Below are positions 1-9,762 of a DNA stretch of 64,000 bases, piece after piece. Position 1 is the stretch's first letter. Each line of letters starts with the position of its first letter. Source of the DNA: Paenibacillus endoradicis. Its GTDB lineage: Bacteria; Bacillota; Bacilli; Paenibacillales; Paenibacillaceae. Under the pieces are notes generated by a model that was not told the origin of the DNA, searched no databases, and saw only the letters and a list, made by a program, of their open reading frames with translations. The stretch covers positions 186,001 through 250,000 of the forward strand of contig NZ_JANQBB010000001.1 of NCBI RefSeq assembly GCF_024721975.1. Direction: 5' to 3'. The position numbers and the translations under genes are program-made.

Positions 1-248
1 ATAAGCATTCCTGCTATGATAACTGGTTTTCTACCTAGACGATCTGAGATCCGTCCAGCAATAGGGGAGAATATGAGCTGAGCAATAGAAAAAGCTGCTA
101 CCATAAGACCGATTTGGCTACCGCTTATATGCAATAATTCCATATATTTAGGTAAGATCGGAATAACTAGTCCAATTCCGACAAATACAATAAAAATATT
201 GATCATTAATAATAAAATTGACCCACGATTACGTAATAATAACGACAT
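1..248 (-). CDS. MFS drug-efflux transporter, N-terminal part
   Basis: The first 82 codons of a minus-strand gene that runs off the left edge. The translation starts MSLLLRNRGSILLLMINIFI, continues through a hydrophobic helix (FVGIGLVIPILP), then a second helix and the loop motif GRISDRLGRKP. That is the conserved motif A between helices 2 and 3 of major facilitator transporters of the 12- or 14-helix drug/H+ antiporter type. The ATG (248-246) is preceded by GGAGG with a spacing of about 6. The substrate cannot be told from this part. An inverted repeat about 85 bp upstream (332-360) may be an operator. Confidence 0.85.
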   Translation of the reverse strand, partial: MSLLLRNRGSILLLMINIFIVFVGIGLVIPILPKYMELLHISGSQIGLMVAAFSIAQLIFSPIAGRISDRLGRKPVIIAGML

Positions 249-331
249 AATAAACCTCCACATGATGAAACACTCGAATTAGGTATCCGTAATACATGAT
301 ATTGATAGCATGGACAAATTCCACATATTCA

Positions 332-360
332 TTGCAATAGTTGGCAGGTAAATATTGCAA
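332..360. promoter_or_regulatory. Inverted repeat, possible operator of the MFS gene
   Basis: The arms TTGCAATA (332-339) and TATTGCAA (353-360) are perfect inverted repeats separated by 13 bp, 85-112 bp upstream of the divergently read MFS start. The size suits a dimeric repressor of TetR or MarR type. Function is inferred from position only. Confidence 0.3.
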
Positions 361-514
361 CGTCCTGATATTCTATAGCAGATCCCTTCATCCTCTCATC
401 TATAGCATGCTTCGTGTAATGTAAATTCGCTAAGCAATAACATTAAAAAATGGACATGCTCTATATTCTACAAGTACGCATATAATAAGCAAACAGTAGA
501 GAGGGGGTTTATTG

Positions 515-604
515 ATGAAGAGAAGAACGGTGACTATCATTTCACTTGTTTTATACGGCATCGCTATTATTACGTTAATAACCTCTTATTGTCTCAATAA
601 ATAG
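515..604 (+). CDS. Small membrane peptide, 29 aa
   Basis: Begins MKRRTVTIISLVLYGIAIIT and ends SYCLNK: a positively charged N-terminus followed by one hydrophobic helix of about 20 residues. The ATG is preceded by a purine-rich ribosome binding site (GAGAGGGGG, spacing about 7), better than most chance ORFs have. It lies alone between the divergent MFS gene and the glycosidase locus. I do not recognise the family; single-helix peptides of this kind are often regulators of membrane proteins or toxins. Not proven to be expressed. Confidence 0.5.
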   Translation: MKRRTVTIISLVLYGIAIITLITSYCLNK

Positions 605-623
605 TTATAAGTAACATAATTCG

Positions 624-787
624 TTGTTGTAAATGACAAAAATTCCATATAATGCTCACAAATGTAATGGGATATGGTAATGTTAATAGATAGTATGTTA
701 GCGCATTCATTGAAATACAAAGTGGCATTACTAACCGGTCAACACATACAGCCTCAGATATCTTTTTGATCTGAGGTTATTTTTGTA
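624..787 (+). ncRNA. Possible small RNA or short leader transcript with its own promoter and terminator
   Basis: A sigma-A-like promoter, TTGTTG (624-629), 18 bp, TATAAT (648-653), is followed about 100 bp later by an intrinsic terminator (752-787). The predicted transcript of about 125 nt starts near 660. A 31-codon ORF (674-769) lies inside it, but has no clear ribosome binding site and ends in the terminator loop, so a noncoding role is more likely. Function unknown. Confidence 0.35.
752..787 (+). terminator. Intrinsic terminator
   Basis: Stem CCTCAGAT (752-759) with ATCTGAGG (769-776), a loop of 9 nt, then TTATTTTTG. It ends whatever is transcribed from the 515-750 region before the glycosidase operon. 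Confidence 0.75.
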
Positions 788-923
788 TTCTAGTAACAAA
801 TCATCTATAGACTAGTAAGAAAGCTAATTTCTATATGAAAAGTACAATAAAGTGTTGGGTGTTAGCAAAGAGGAAACTAAGCTAATATGAATACAATATA
901 TTTTTTAGGAGTTTGTGATAACT

Positions 924-3266
924 ATGACAACAAATGCATCCGGAACTAAATTATATTATGCACTGCCTGCTTCCGAATGGGAAGAAGCACTTCCTATCGG
1001 TAATGGTCGTATTGGCGTAATGGTATTTGGTAATGTGAACAAAGATCGATACCAATTAAATGAAGATACTTTATGGTCGGGTTTTCCAAGAGACACGAAC
1101 AATTATGAAGCACTCCGACATTTGAAAACATCACGTGATTTACTGCAGCAAGGGAAGTATGCAGATGCTGAAGTGTTAATCGAAAATAAGATGCTTGCAG
1201 TAAATTGCCAAGCTTATCAACCTTTTGGTGATCTATATATTGAATGGTTGAATGCACCAAGTAATGTATCTCAATATGAACGTAGCTTAGAACTATCAAC
1301 AGCCGTTGCCACAACGGTAGCTGTTGATGGGGATAATTCCTATATTCGTGAAGCTTGGGTGAGCTCAACGGACGATATTCTATTTATCACTTATCGATCC
1401 CAAGGAAGAACAAACCTTTCCTTGAAAGCAAGCTTTGTTCTTCCTCATCCGTCCAATGTTCTCATCGAAGATGAGCGCTACATTGTAAACAGTAAATGTC
1501 CAACGCATATTGCAGATAATTATTTTGAGGATCATCCCTTCGCGGTGCAATACGAAGAAGGTAACGGAGTTATATTTCAATCACAATTGCAAGCGTTCTC
1601 GAATGGTGAAATTTTTGTAGATGAAAGCGGCGTATCTGTTAACAATGCCACTGATATTGTGTTCGTAATATCAATAGCAACAAGCTTCAATGGATTTGAT
1701 AAGCAACCACATCACGATTACGATGCACTTTCACTTACGAATAAAGCCAAATTAGCAGCTGTAACGGAATTGAAATATGATCAACTTTTACATGCCCATA
1801 TTACTGAACACAAGCGATTATTTGAACGGGTTCAATTCCATTTAGAAGAAAATGAACCTATGCATCATATGCCTACGGATCAACGACTAGAGCGATATAA
1901 GCTTGGCGAACAAGATTTGGCACTAGAGAGTTTGTATTTTCACTACGGAAGATATTTACTAATAACTAGTTCCAGACCTGGTACGCAGCCAGCTAATTTA
2001 CAAGGCATATGGAATCACCGAGTTCAACCACCTTGGAATAGTGATTATACAACGAATATTAATACTCAGATGAATTATTGGCCAGCAGAGTCAACTTCAT
2101 TGAGTGAATGTCATGAGCCATTATTACAAATGGTCGAAGAATTAACGGTAACTGGCGCTCGTACGGCACGCGTTCATTATAATGCAGATGGTTGGGTGAC
2201 CCATCACAATGTAGATATATGGAGGATGTCTTCTCCCACAGCAGGTCATCCAAGTTGGGCATTTTGGCCAATGGGTGGTGTATGGTTAACGCAACATTTA
2301 TGGGAACGTTACTTGTTCCATCCGGATCAGACCTATTTAGCAAAGCGAGCTTATCCTGTTATGAAAGGTGCAGCTCAGTTCTGTCTTGACTGGCTTATTG
2401 AGGACGAGCAAGGACAGCTGAAGGTAAGTCCGTCAACTTCGCCAGAGAACAAATTTATATATGGTGATAACAAAGTAAGTAGCGTAGCAGAAAACTCTGC
2501 GATGGATATCACTTTGGTAACTGAATTGTTCCAACACGTTATTGAGGCAGCTCATATTCTGAATATTGATCAAGACTTCCGAGCGAAAGTTGTACAAGCA
2601 TTGGCAAAAATGCCGAAGCTGACTATTAATGAAGCGGGTCATATTCAAGAATGGTCAACGAATTTTACAGAGCAAGAACCAGGCCATCGTCATGTTTCGC
2701 ATCTATATGGTTTGCATCCAGGTACATCGATTAATACATCTGAGCTTATCGAAGCAGCAAAGCAATCATTAGCTAGTCGGATTTCTCATGGTGGTGGTCA
2801 TACAGGTTGGAGCTGTGCTTGGCTTATTAATTTATATGCGCGCCTTCGTATGCCAGAGGAATGCTACTCATTCGTCCGTACATTGTTAACAAAATCTACT
2901 TATCCTAATCTCTTTGATGCACATCCACCTTTCCAAATTGATGGAAACTTTGGGGGAATTGCCGGGATGGTAGAGGCTTTAGTTCAAAGCCATGCTGGGG
3001 TGATAGAACTTCTCCCATCTTTACCGAAAGTTTGGGCAACAGGTGAGATCAACGGATTAACAGCACGCGGCGGATTTAAAGTAAGTTTGAAGTGGGCAGA
3101 TGGACAATTAAGAGCTGCATCAATTGAGTCGTTATATGGACAACCGCTACGTGTAGCATATAACCAAGCGATTATTATAATGGACGAAGTAACAAATCAG
3201 ACGTATGCAGCAAATCAATTGATTTCTACCAATATAGGTAGTCGATATACAGTTCACATAAGCTAG
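924..3266 (+). CDS. GH95 alpha-L-fucosidase (or alpha-L-galactosidase)
   Basis: A 780-residue enzyme matching glycoside hydrolase family 95 over its whole length: the N-terminal domain begins YYALPASEWEEALPIGNGRIG, and the (alpha/alpha)6 barrel carries the family motifs. By comparison with bifidobacterial AfcA, the catalytic acid is E508 (SPEN), and N378 and N380 (NIN) with D673 (QIDGNFGG) activate water in the inverting reaction. There is no signal peptide, so it should act on oligosaccharides already imported. I prefer ATG 924 over GTG 915 because the GGAG at 908-911 is too close to 915. It is followed after 27 bp by a GH3 gene. Family 95 includes fucosidases and L-galactosidases; the exact sugar is not settled by sequence. 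Confidence 0.9.
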   Translation: MTTNASGTKLYYALPASEWEEALPIGNGRIGVMVFGNVNKDRYQLNEDTLWSGFPRDTNNYEALRHLKTSRDLLQQGKYADAEVLIENKMLAVNCQAYQPFGDLYIEWLNAPSNVSQYERSLELSTAVATTVAVDGDNSYIREAWVSSTDDILFITYRSQGRTNLSLKASFVLPHPSNVLIEDERYIVNSKCPTHIADNYFEDHPFAVQYEEGNGVIFQSQLQAFSNGEIFVDESGVSVNNATDIVFVISIATSFNGFDKQPHHDYDALSLTNKAKLAAVTELKYDQLLHAHITEHKRLFERVQFHLEENEPMHHMPTDQRLERYKLGEQDLALESLYFHYGRYLLITSSRPGTQPANLQGIWNHRVQPPWNSDYTTNINTQMNYWPAESTSLSECHEPLLQMVEELTVTGARTARVHYNADGWVTHHNVDIWRMSSPTAGHPSWAFWPMGGVWLTQHLWERYLFHPDQTYLAKRAYPVMKGAAQFCLDWLIEDEQGQLKVSPSTSPENKFIYGDNKVSSVAENSAMDITLVTELFQHVIEAAHILNIDQDFRAKVVQALAKMPKLTINEAGHIQEWSTNFTEQEPGHRHVSHLYGLHPGTSINTSELIEAAKQSLASRISHGGGHTGWSCAWLINLYARLRMPEECYSFVRTLLTKSTYPNLFDAHPPFQIDGNFGGIAGMVEALVQSHAGVIELLPSLPKVWATGEINGLTARGGFKVSLKWADGQLRAASIESLYGQPLRVAYNQAIIIMDEVTNQTYAANQLISTNIGSRYTVHIS

Positions 3267-3293
3267 TTCAATATATTCAAGGGAGAGACTACT

Positions 3294-6107
3294 ATGACTA
3301 CAACTAACCAATATCCGTATCAAGACCATACATTAGCACTAAATGATCGAGTGAACGATCTTATCTCAAGATTTACGCTTGAGGAAAAAATAGAATCAAT
3401 GGTGCAATATCAACCAGCGATTGAACGTTTGGGAGTTGCTGCATATAAACATGGTACAGAAGCAGCACATGGCTTGGCTTGGTTAGGTGAAGCTACATCG
3501 TTCCCACAACCCATTGGACTTGGTTGTACGTGGGATCCACAATTAATGAAAGAAATTGGCTCCGTTATTGGTGATGAAGCCCGTATATTCTACCAACGTA
3601 ATCCAGAAGTTAACGGACTAACATTATGGGCTCCAACTGTTGATATGGAACGTGACCCACGTTGGGGACGTACCGAAGAAGCTTATGGTGAAGATCCAGT
3701 ACTTACTGGTGAGCTCACATCTGGTCTAGTACAAGGTATGCAAGGCGATCATCCTACCTATTACAAATCGATTGCAACATTGAAGCATTTCATTGGTAAC
3801 AATAATGAGGTTGATCGTGGTAGCTGTTCCGCAAGTATTGATCCACGTAATATGAAGGAATACTATCAAGCTGCATTCAAGCCAGCATTTGTTAAAGGCG
3901 GAGCGAAGTCTATGATGACTTCGTACAATTCAGTAAATGGTACGCCAACTATTCTTCTTAATGATGTAAAGAAAGTTGTTAAAGAAGAGTGGAATATGGA
4001 TGGCTTTATTGTAAGTGATGCAGGAGATTTACTAGGAATCGTTAATGATCATCATTACTATGATAACTATAAAGAAGCGGTTGCTCATTCGATAAAAGCT
4101 GGTATAGATAGCATTACAGATGATAAAGAAAAATCTTGTAATGCAATTCGTGAAGCATTAGCAGAGGGGTTGTTAGTTGAGCAGGATCTTGATACTGCAC
4201 TGTTCAATACGTTCAGAGTACGTTTCAAGCTAGGAGAATTTGACCCAGTTGAGCTTAATCCATATGCGAATGTACCAGAGTCTAAATTAATGGCGCCTGA
4301 GCATACCCAGCTTGCTCTACGTGCAGCACAAGCATCCGTTGTTCTATTAAAAAATGATGGTAACATATTACCTCTTCAAGCAGAGAAACTTCAATCCGTG
4401 GCAGTAGTTGGACCACTTGCTAATATTGTGTTCCGTGACTGGTATGCAGGAACTCTTCCATACAAAGTAACTGTATTAGAAGCGGTTGAACGTAAACTTG
4501 CGGGCAAATCTGTTAGCTTTTCTTCTGGCAATGATATCGTGACTTTAGCAAAAGCAGCGACAAAGCAAGGTTTTGTTGTTGATACAGACAATGAGAATAG
4601 ATTGAAATTAATTGAATCCGGTGAGGCAGCTACATCATTTGAAATGGTCAATTGGGATTGTGGAAGCTATACGCTTCTAAATACAGCAACGAATAAACTA
4701 TTAACTACCGCTGATGACAAGCATCTAGCAGCCAATGCAGATGAAGCATTCGGTTGGTTCGTTAAAGAAGTTATTCGATTGAAGGAAGAGAAAGATCAAT
4801 TATTCAGCATTAAGTCTTGGAATAACAAAGCGATTAAATTACCACAAAACATGGGTGAAGTCATTACAGTTGATGAAGAAGCGGTAACTACAATGGATGA
4901 CCTACTTCACATTATACAGTTGAATGATGGAATTGCGGAGGCTACAGCGCTTGCTGCTATAGCTGAACAAGCGATAGTTGTTGTTGGTAACAATCCGCTT
5001 ATTAATGGTAAAGAAGAGATCGATCGTCCTAGTTTAGAACTAGCTGCTGATCAAGTTAAACTAATTGAAGAAGTTTTGGCAGTTAATCCGAATACAGTGG
5101 TTGTTATTATTGGTGGATATCCATTCGTACTTGGAGCTCTTGCGGACAAAATCCCAGCCATCGTCTACCTTTCACATGCGGGACAAGAATTAGGTAATGC
5201 CGTAGCTGATGTATTGTTCGGCGATTATTCGCCTGCAGGTCGCTTGAATATGACATGGTATACAGGTGAGGAGCAACTTACAGATCTGTTAGATTACGAT
5301 ATTATCAAGAGCAAGCGTACCTATCTATATCTTGAAGATAAACCACTATATCCATTTGGACATGGTCTAAGTTATGCTAGCTTTGCTTATAGTGACTTCA
5401 ATGTAACGACAGCTTTCAATGCAGCTGATCAGCTTGAAGCAACCGTTACAGTTAGCAATACGTCTAGTATTACCGCAGATGAAGTAGTACAGATCTATGT
5501 AACGGTATCAGGCTCTCGCGTGAAGCGCCCTGTCAAAAAACTGGTTGCTTTTACGCGTGTGAAACTTGAAGGTGACGCTACTGCGTTCATTACTTTACCA
5601 ATCCATATTGATCAATTGCATATGTGGGATGTTACGAGAGATCGCTTTGTACTTGAACAAGCAACTTACAACTTCCAAGTAGGTTCTACTTCTGCGGATA
5701 TTCGCGCTGAGCAGTCACATGAGCTTGCTGGTGAAGTTATTCCTGCTCGTAATCTTACCGATTGGACACGTGCTGAAAATTATGATCAATATACAAATGT
5801 ATACTTGGATGAATCCAAGGAAGGTACTACTTGCGTAAGGGCAAATGGAGAACAAGGTTCGATTGTATATGAGAATGTAGATTGTAATTTACCACATACT
5901 AAGCTTCAAGCTAGAGTAGCTGGTGGTGAATCTGGAGGCAAGCTTCAAGTGAAGTCTAACTCCGAAATAGTCATTGGAGCTATCGATATAGCTCCATCAA
6001 GCGAGCAGCAATGGTCAGATGTTGTAGTGGAGCTACAAACGGTAAATGATGAATTAACAATCGAGCTTATTGGATCTGTGAAGATTAGTGGCTTTAAATT
6101 AATTTAG
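3294..6107 (+). CDS. GH3 beta-glucosidase/beta-xylosidase with extra C-terminal CBM6-like domain
   Basis: 937 residues. A GH3 TIM barrel (about 1-330) carries the nucleophile D242 in FIVSDAGD and substrate-loop motifs such as WAPTVDMERDPRWGR. An alpha/beta sandwich domain follows, interrupted at about 440-530 by an insert (around TATNKLLTTADDKHL) that looks like a beta-trefoil or fascin-type lectin fold. A fibronectin III-like domain follows PFGHGLSYASF, and a tail from about 825 (RAENYDQYTN) resembles carbohydrate-binding module 6. No signal peptide, so cytoplasmic. It is transcribed with the GH95 gene (27 bp gap, own GGGAGAG site). It probably removes terminal beta-glucose or beta-xylose; specificity is not readable from the sequence. 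Confidence 0.9.
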   Translation: MTTTNQYPYQDHTLALNDRVNDLISRFTLEEKIESMVQYQPAIERLGVAAYKHGTEAAHGLAWLGEATSFPQPIGLGCTWDPQLMKEIGSVIGDEARIFYQRNPEVNGLTLWAPTVDMERDPRWGRTEEAYGEDPVLTGELTSGLVQGMQGDHPTYYKSIATLKHFIGNNNEVDRGSCSASIDPRNMKEYYQAAFKPAFVKGGAKSMMTSYNSVNGTPTILLNDVKKVVKEEWNMDGFIVSDAGDLLGIVNDHHYYDNYKEAVAHSIKAGIDSITDDKEKSCNAIREALAEGLLVEQDLDTALFNTFRVRFKLGEFDPVELNPYANVPESKLMAPEHTQLALRAAQASVVLLKNDGNILPLQAEKLQSVAVVGPLANIVFRDWYAGTLPYKVTVLEAVERKLAGKSVSFSSGNDIVTLAKAATKQGFVVDTDNENRLKLIESGEAATSFEMVNWDCGSYTLLNTATNKLLTTADDKHLAANADEAFGWFVKEVIRLKEEKDQLFSIKSWNNKAIKLPQNMGEVITVDEEAVTTMDDLLHIIQLNDGIAEATALAAIAEQAIVVVGNNPLINGKEEIDRPSLELAADQVKLIEEVLAVNPNTVVVIIGGYPFVLGALADKIPAIVYLSHAGQELGNAVADVLFGDYSPAGRLNMTWYTGEEQLTDLLDYDIIKSKRTYLYLEDKPLYPFGHGLSYASFAYSDFNVTTAFNAADQLEATVTVSNTSSITADEVVQIYVTVSGSRVKRPVKKLVAFTRVKLEGDATAFITLPIHIDQLHMWDVTRDRFVLEQATYNFQVGSTSADIRAEQSHELAGEVIPARNLTDWTRAENYDQYTNVYLDESKEGTTCVRANGEQGSIVYENVDCNLPHTKLQARVAGGESGGKLQVKSNSEIVIGAIDIAPSSEQQWSDVVVELQTVNDELTIELIGSVKISGFKLI

Positions 6108-6128
6108 ATAGTTATATCTATAAGTACA

Positions 6129-6227
6129 TGTTCAAAGAGTGGACCAGTCTTCATCAAAGAAGATACATTACGATGTCGACTATATTACGTTAGCATAGTC
6201 ATCGTTATCAAGTCCGCTTTTTGAACA
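6129..6227. repeat. MITE-like palindromic repeat, 99 bp copy
   Basis: Imperfect terminal inverted repeats TGTTCAAAGAGTGGA (6129-6143) and TCCGCTTTTTGAACA (6213-6227) bracket a core containing ACATTACGATGTCGAC and ATCGTTATCAAG, which recur in the other copies. It sits between the GH3 stop codon and that operon's terminator. No ORF. Confidence 0.75.
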
Positions 6228-6238
6228 TCCTCTATATT

Positions 6239-6286
6239 AACCCATGATGTAACGGAGCTCCTCCGTTACACCATGGGTTATCGTTT
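6239..6286 (+). terminator. Intrinsic terminator after the GH3 gene
   Basis: A 19-bp stem with one mismatch, AACCCATGATGTAACGGAG (6239-6257) pairing with 6261-6279, a 3-nt loop, then ATCGTTTTG. It separates the glycosidase pair from the sensor kinase gene. Confidence 0.8.
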
Positions 6287-6364
6287 TGTGCAACCTATGT
6301 TATGATACGATAGTATTTATACAAAAATCAGATTCTATATTTCATCAAGTGAGGATAAGAAATC

Positions 6365-8149
6365 ATGCTATCAAAGTTTCTTGCTCGGCTAGATAATGTG
6401 CGTATAAAACAAAAGTTGTTTGTCTCATTCATTGTTGTTGCCTTCGTACCGATTATTTTTGTAGGTGTATATCTTACGTCGCAATTCAGGCAGCATGTAC
6501 TTGAGCAAGCAACGGAGCAATCCAATAATAATGTTGAACGAATTAAGTTGCAATTGGAAAGTACAATTCAACGACCAATTGATATTTCTGGTATATTGAT
6601 GAGTGATGCGAATCTTTCGAATGTTATAAATACACAATATGAGAGTACATATGAAGTCGTCAAAGCATTTCAAGATTACAGTGATTTTCGTGAATATTTG
6701 AAACTTTACAATGAAATATCCAATATTAAATTTTATTCAAGTAATAAAACGCTGTTAGATAACTGGGAATTTATGCGACTTACAGATGAGATTACCGAGA
6801 GTTCATGGTATGACTATACTAATCATAGTGGACTTATCTATTGGGCATTCATTGCTGATGAAACAAAGAAAAATCAATCCTATCTTTCCCTTGTAAGAAA
6901 GGTGGAATTTCCATTATATAGAACCAATGGTATCCTTGTTATGAATATATCGCCTGATGTATTGAACAATATCGTTAGGCAAGAAACATTTGATACGTAT
7001 ATTATTGATAGCTTAGATACGATTGTAGCAGCTAAAGATCATAGTTTAGTTGGTCAGAGAATATCCGAATTAGACTTCGCAAGCGAGCGAATCAATTGGG
7101 GTGTTGGACAGTACGAGATGAAGGTAAATGGAGAACCCTCAAGAATTATCGTGGAGGAATTGTTACCGCAATACAGTCAAAACAGTTTGAAGATTATGTC
7201 GATTTTCAGAATAGATAGTATAGTGAGTGGTGCTGATCGGATTTCATATCAAGGTTTAATAGTTATGTTAATAAGTATCATTATTTCTATGATTCTAATC
7301 TATGCAACGTCTTCTTTAATATCTAAGCGAATATTGGCTTTAAACCGCCACATTAGTAAAGTCAGTACGGGGGATCTAAATGTTAACTCCGATATAACCG
7401 GTAATGATGAGATAGGATTGTTATCGCGCCAGTTCAATAATATGGTTGGTAATATACGCGATCTAATGGATCGCGTTCGAGATACAGAGTATCAAAAATC
7501 TCAGCTAGAACTACGCCAGCGGGAAATTAAACTGAAAATGATGGCAAGTCAAATCAACCCACATTTTCTGTTCAATGCATTAGAATCTATTCGTATGAAT
7601 GCTCATATGAAAGGTGAAAAGGAACTTGCTGGCATTGTGCGAATGCTTGGTAAAATGATCAGGAAAAATTTAGAGGTTGGATCAGGTTCAATTTCAATGG
7701 CAGATGAAATCGAAGTTATCCGTTGTTATCTAGAAATTCAAAAATTCCGATTCGGGCCTGAACGATTAGCTTTTACATTAGACGTTGATGAAAGTGCTTT
7801 AGAACAGAAAGTACCACCACTATTAATTCAACCAATCGTTGAAAACGCCGTTGTGCATGGTTTAGATCAAGTGATAGTAGACGGGAAAATTCATATTTCA
7901 ATTCAGTATCATTTGGCCCAGTTGAGAGTGGTTATTACAGATAATGGACAAGGTATGGATATCGAGAGATTACAACAAGTTATGCAAGCAATAAGTGAGC
8001 TTGAAGAAGAGAATGGATCACGTATTGGCCTAAGGAACGTACATCAAAGATTAGTTATGACATACGGAGTCGAAGCTGGTTTACAAATAAATTCTCAGCT
8101 AGGTGAAGGTACTTCCGTTTCATTTGCAATCAATATGGAGGAGAACTAG
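6365..8149 (+). CDS. YesM-type sensor histidine kinase
   Basis: 594 residues. One membrane helix (about 20-40), a large extracellular sensor domain of the dCache type, a second helix (about 296-318), a HAMP linker, then the LytS/YesM-type kinase core: phospho-acceptor H400 in QINPHFLFNALE, N-box PIVENAVVHGL and ATP-lid ITDNGQGMD. It should autophosphorylate on H400 and pass phosphate to the adjacent regulator, whose start codon follows the stop codon directly. This kinase family is normally paired with sugar ABC importers in Paenibacillus and Bacillus, as here, so the ligand is probably an oligosaccharide or a loaded binding protein. Confidence 0.93.
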   Translation: MLSKFLARLDNVRIKQKLFVSFIVVAFVPIIFVGVYLTSQFRQHVLEQATEQSNNNVERIKLQLESTIQRPIDISGILMSDANLSNVINTQYESTYEVVKAFQDYSDFREYLKLYNEISNIKFYSSNKTLLDNWEFMRLTDEITESSWYDYTNHSGLIYWAFIADETKKNQSYLSLVRKVEFPLYRTNGILVMNISPDVLNNIVRQETFDTYIIDSLDTIVAAKDHSLVGQRISELDFASERINWGVGQYEMKVNGEPSRIIVEELLPQYSQNSLKIMSIFRIDSIVSGADRISYQGLIVMLISIIISMILIYATSSLISKRILALNRHISKVSTGDLNVNSDITGNDEIGLLSRQFNNMVGNIRDLMDRVRDTEYQKSQLELRQREIKLKMMASQINPHFLFNALESIRMNAHMKGEKELAGIVRMLGKMIRKNLEVGSGSISMADEIEVIRCYLEIQKFRFGPERLAFTLDVDESALEQKVPPLLIQPIVENAVVHGLDQVIVDGKIHISIQYHLAQLRVVITDNGQGMDIERLQQVMQAISELEEENGSRIGLRNVHQRLVMTYGVEAGLQINSQLGEGTSVSFAINMEEN

Positions 8150-9718
8150 ATGTATAAAGTAATGATTGTTGATGATGAACCAATGATTAGACAAGGCTTG
8201 CAATCATTAATTGAATGGGAAGAGTATGGTTTTCATGTAGTTGCTCTTGCTAGTAATGGAGTAGAGGCTATTGAGTTATATAAGGAACATAACCCCGACC
8301 TCATACTCGTTGATATTCGTATGCCAATCATGGATGGAATTCGAACGATTGGAGAGCTTCGTCAATTAGGTTCCAAATCACGAATATTAATATTAAGTGG
8401 CTATGGTGAATTTCAATATGCCCAACAAGCGATTCGATTTAAAGTGGACGGTTATGTGTTGAAGCCTATAGATGAGAATGAGCTAACGCTTTATATTGAG
8501 AAGGTTAGCAAAGAACTGAATAAATCACAGCAAGAAGCAGTTATTAGTACACAAACATTAGCGTTGCTTCGAGAAGAATGGTTAAAAGGTTTTGTGGAAT
8601 ATGAGCTACAAGAAGCGGAACTAAGTTTAGAACATTGGAAGCGTCTTTTTACGCACCCATATTCAGAAGCGAATATCATTTTACTTGATACATATAGTCG
8701 TGAACATTCATTAACGACTCGCAATATGATTAAACAACAGCTTTCTAGCTTTATTGAAGACCAGAAATGGGGATATGTATTCTCAACAGATGCATATATT
8801 GGCATATTAATTAATCAGGTTTCGATGAACCAGTCGAAGAAAGAACGTTTAAATAATATTATTGAACTCTCATGCAATCAGAAAGCACAATTCGTTGCAA
8901 TTATGAGTGCTACACATACAGACTTAAAGGCATTGTATGAGGAACTTGTTCAAGTGAAAATTGCATTGAAAAATCGCTTCTTTATGCATGCAAATGATTT
9001 ATTTGAACTTAATGAGATTAAACTTGCGCATGATTTTGACAAGCCTGAGCTTCCATTGTCGGTATTTATTGATCAAATGTCTCAAAAATTATTTTATGTG
9101 ATTGATGTTGGCAACAAAACGATGCTAGATGAACTTCTCGATCAAATAGCTGATCTATTGAGAAATTATTGTGAAACTGAGCAACAGATGAAATCTAGTT
9201 GGGCACAATTGTTAACGATGGTGATGAATCGAATCTCTGCGATGCATCCACAATTAGCACTTGAAGACGATTTGAAACTTGTTACGCAGCTTTATTTGAC
9301 TCATCATTATCATCTTATGATAGACCAATTAAAGCTCCAATTAACTTCGTTAATGAATCGCTTAACAGTAACAGAAAGTACGAATACAACAGTTATGAAA
9401 CAGATGATTGATTTTATTGATCGACATTACGCAGAACCGCTGCGATTAGAGACGATGGCTGATCTATTCAATTATAATAGCGGTTATCTGGGTAAAATGT
9501 TCAAAAATCATACCGGCGATAGCTTTAATACGTATTTAGACAATGTGAGAATTGAGCAGTCCATTGTTATGCTTCAAGAAGGTTACAAAGTACATCAAGT
9601 GGCGGAGCGAGTAGGATATGCTAATGTAGATTATTTCCATAGCAAATTCAAAAAATATAAAGGGGTTTCGCCCTCTGCATATAAACCTACCTCTATGAGT
9701 AAAAAATCATGTGAATAA
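8150..9718 (+). CDS. YesN-type response regulator with AraC DNA-binding domain
   Basis: 522 residues. The receiver domain (1-120) has the acidic pocket VDDE (7-10), phospho-acceptor D55 in LVDIRMP and K105 in YVLKPI. A long middle region of about 280 residues leads to a C-terminal AraC-family double helix-turn-helix (about 415-515, motifs LETMADLFNYNSGYLGKMFK and VGYANVDYFHSKFKKYKGVS). It follows the kinase with no gap (GGAGGAGAAC before the ATG). The natural target is the ABC importer and glycosidase genes around it. A terminator follows. Confidence 0.93.
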   Translation: MYKVMIVDDEPMIRQGLQSLIEWEEYGFHVVALASNGVEAIELYKEHNPDLILVDIRMPIMDGIRTIGELRQLGSKSRILILSGYGEFQYAQQAIRFKVDGYVLKPIDENELTLYIEKVSKELNKSQQEAVISTQTLALLREEWLKGFVEYELQEAELSLEHWKRLFTHPYSEANIILLDTYSREHSLTTRNMIKQQLSSFIEDQKWGYVFSTDAYIGILINQVSMNQSKKERLNNIIELSCNQKAQFVAIMSATHTDLKALYEELVQVKIALKNRFFMHANDLFELNEIKLAHDFDKPELPLSVFIDQMSQKLFYVIDVGNKTMLDELLDQIADLLRNYCETEQQMKSSWAQLLTMVMNRISAMHPQLALEDDLKLVTQLYLTHHYHLMIDQLKLQLTSLMNRLTVTESTNTTVMKQMIDFIDRHYAEPLRLETMADLFNYNSGYLGKMFKNHTGDSFNTYLDNVRIEQSIVMLQEGYKVHQVAERVGYANVDYFHSKFKKYKGVSPSAYKPTSMSKKSCE

Positions 9719-9728
9719 TAATTATTTT

Positions 9729-9759
9729 AGAACTAATTTATAATTAGTTCTATTTTTTT
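9729..9759 (+). terminator. Intrinsic terminator after the two-component genes
   Basis: Stem AGAACTAAT (9729-9737) with ATTAGTTCT (9743-9751), a 5-nt loop, then ATTTTTTTG. It separates the regulator gene from the importer operon. Confidence 0.85.
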
Positions 9760-9762
9760 GTG

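Noticed and set aside
674..769. 31-codon ORF in the possible small RNA
   Set aside because: No clear ribosome binding site, and the stop falls in the terminator loop.
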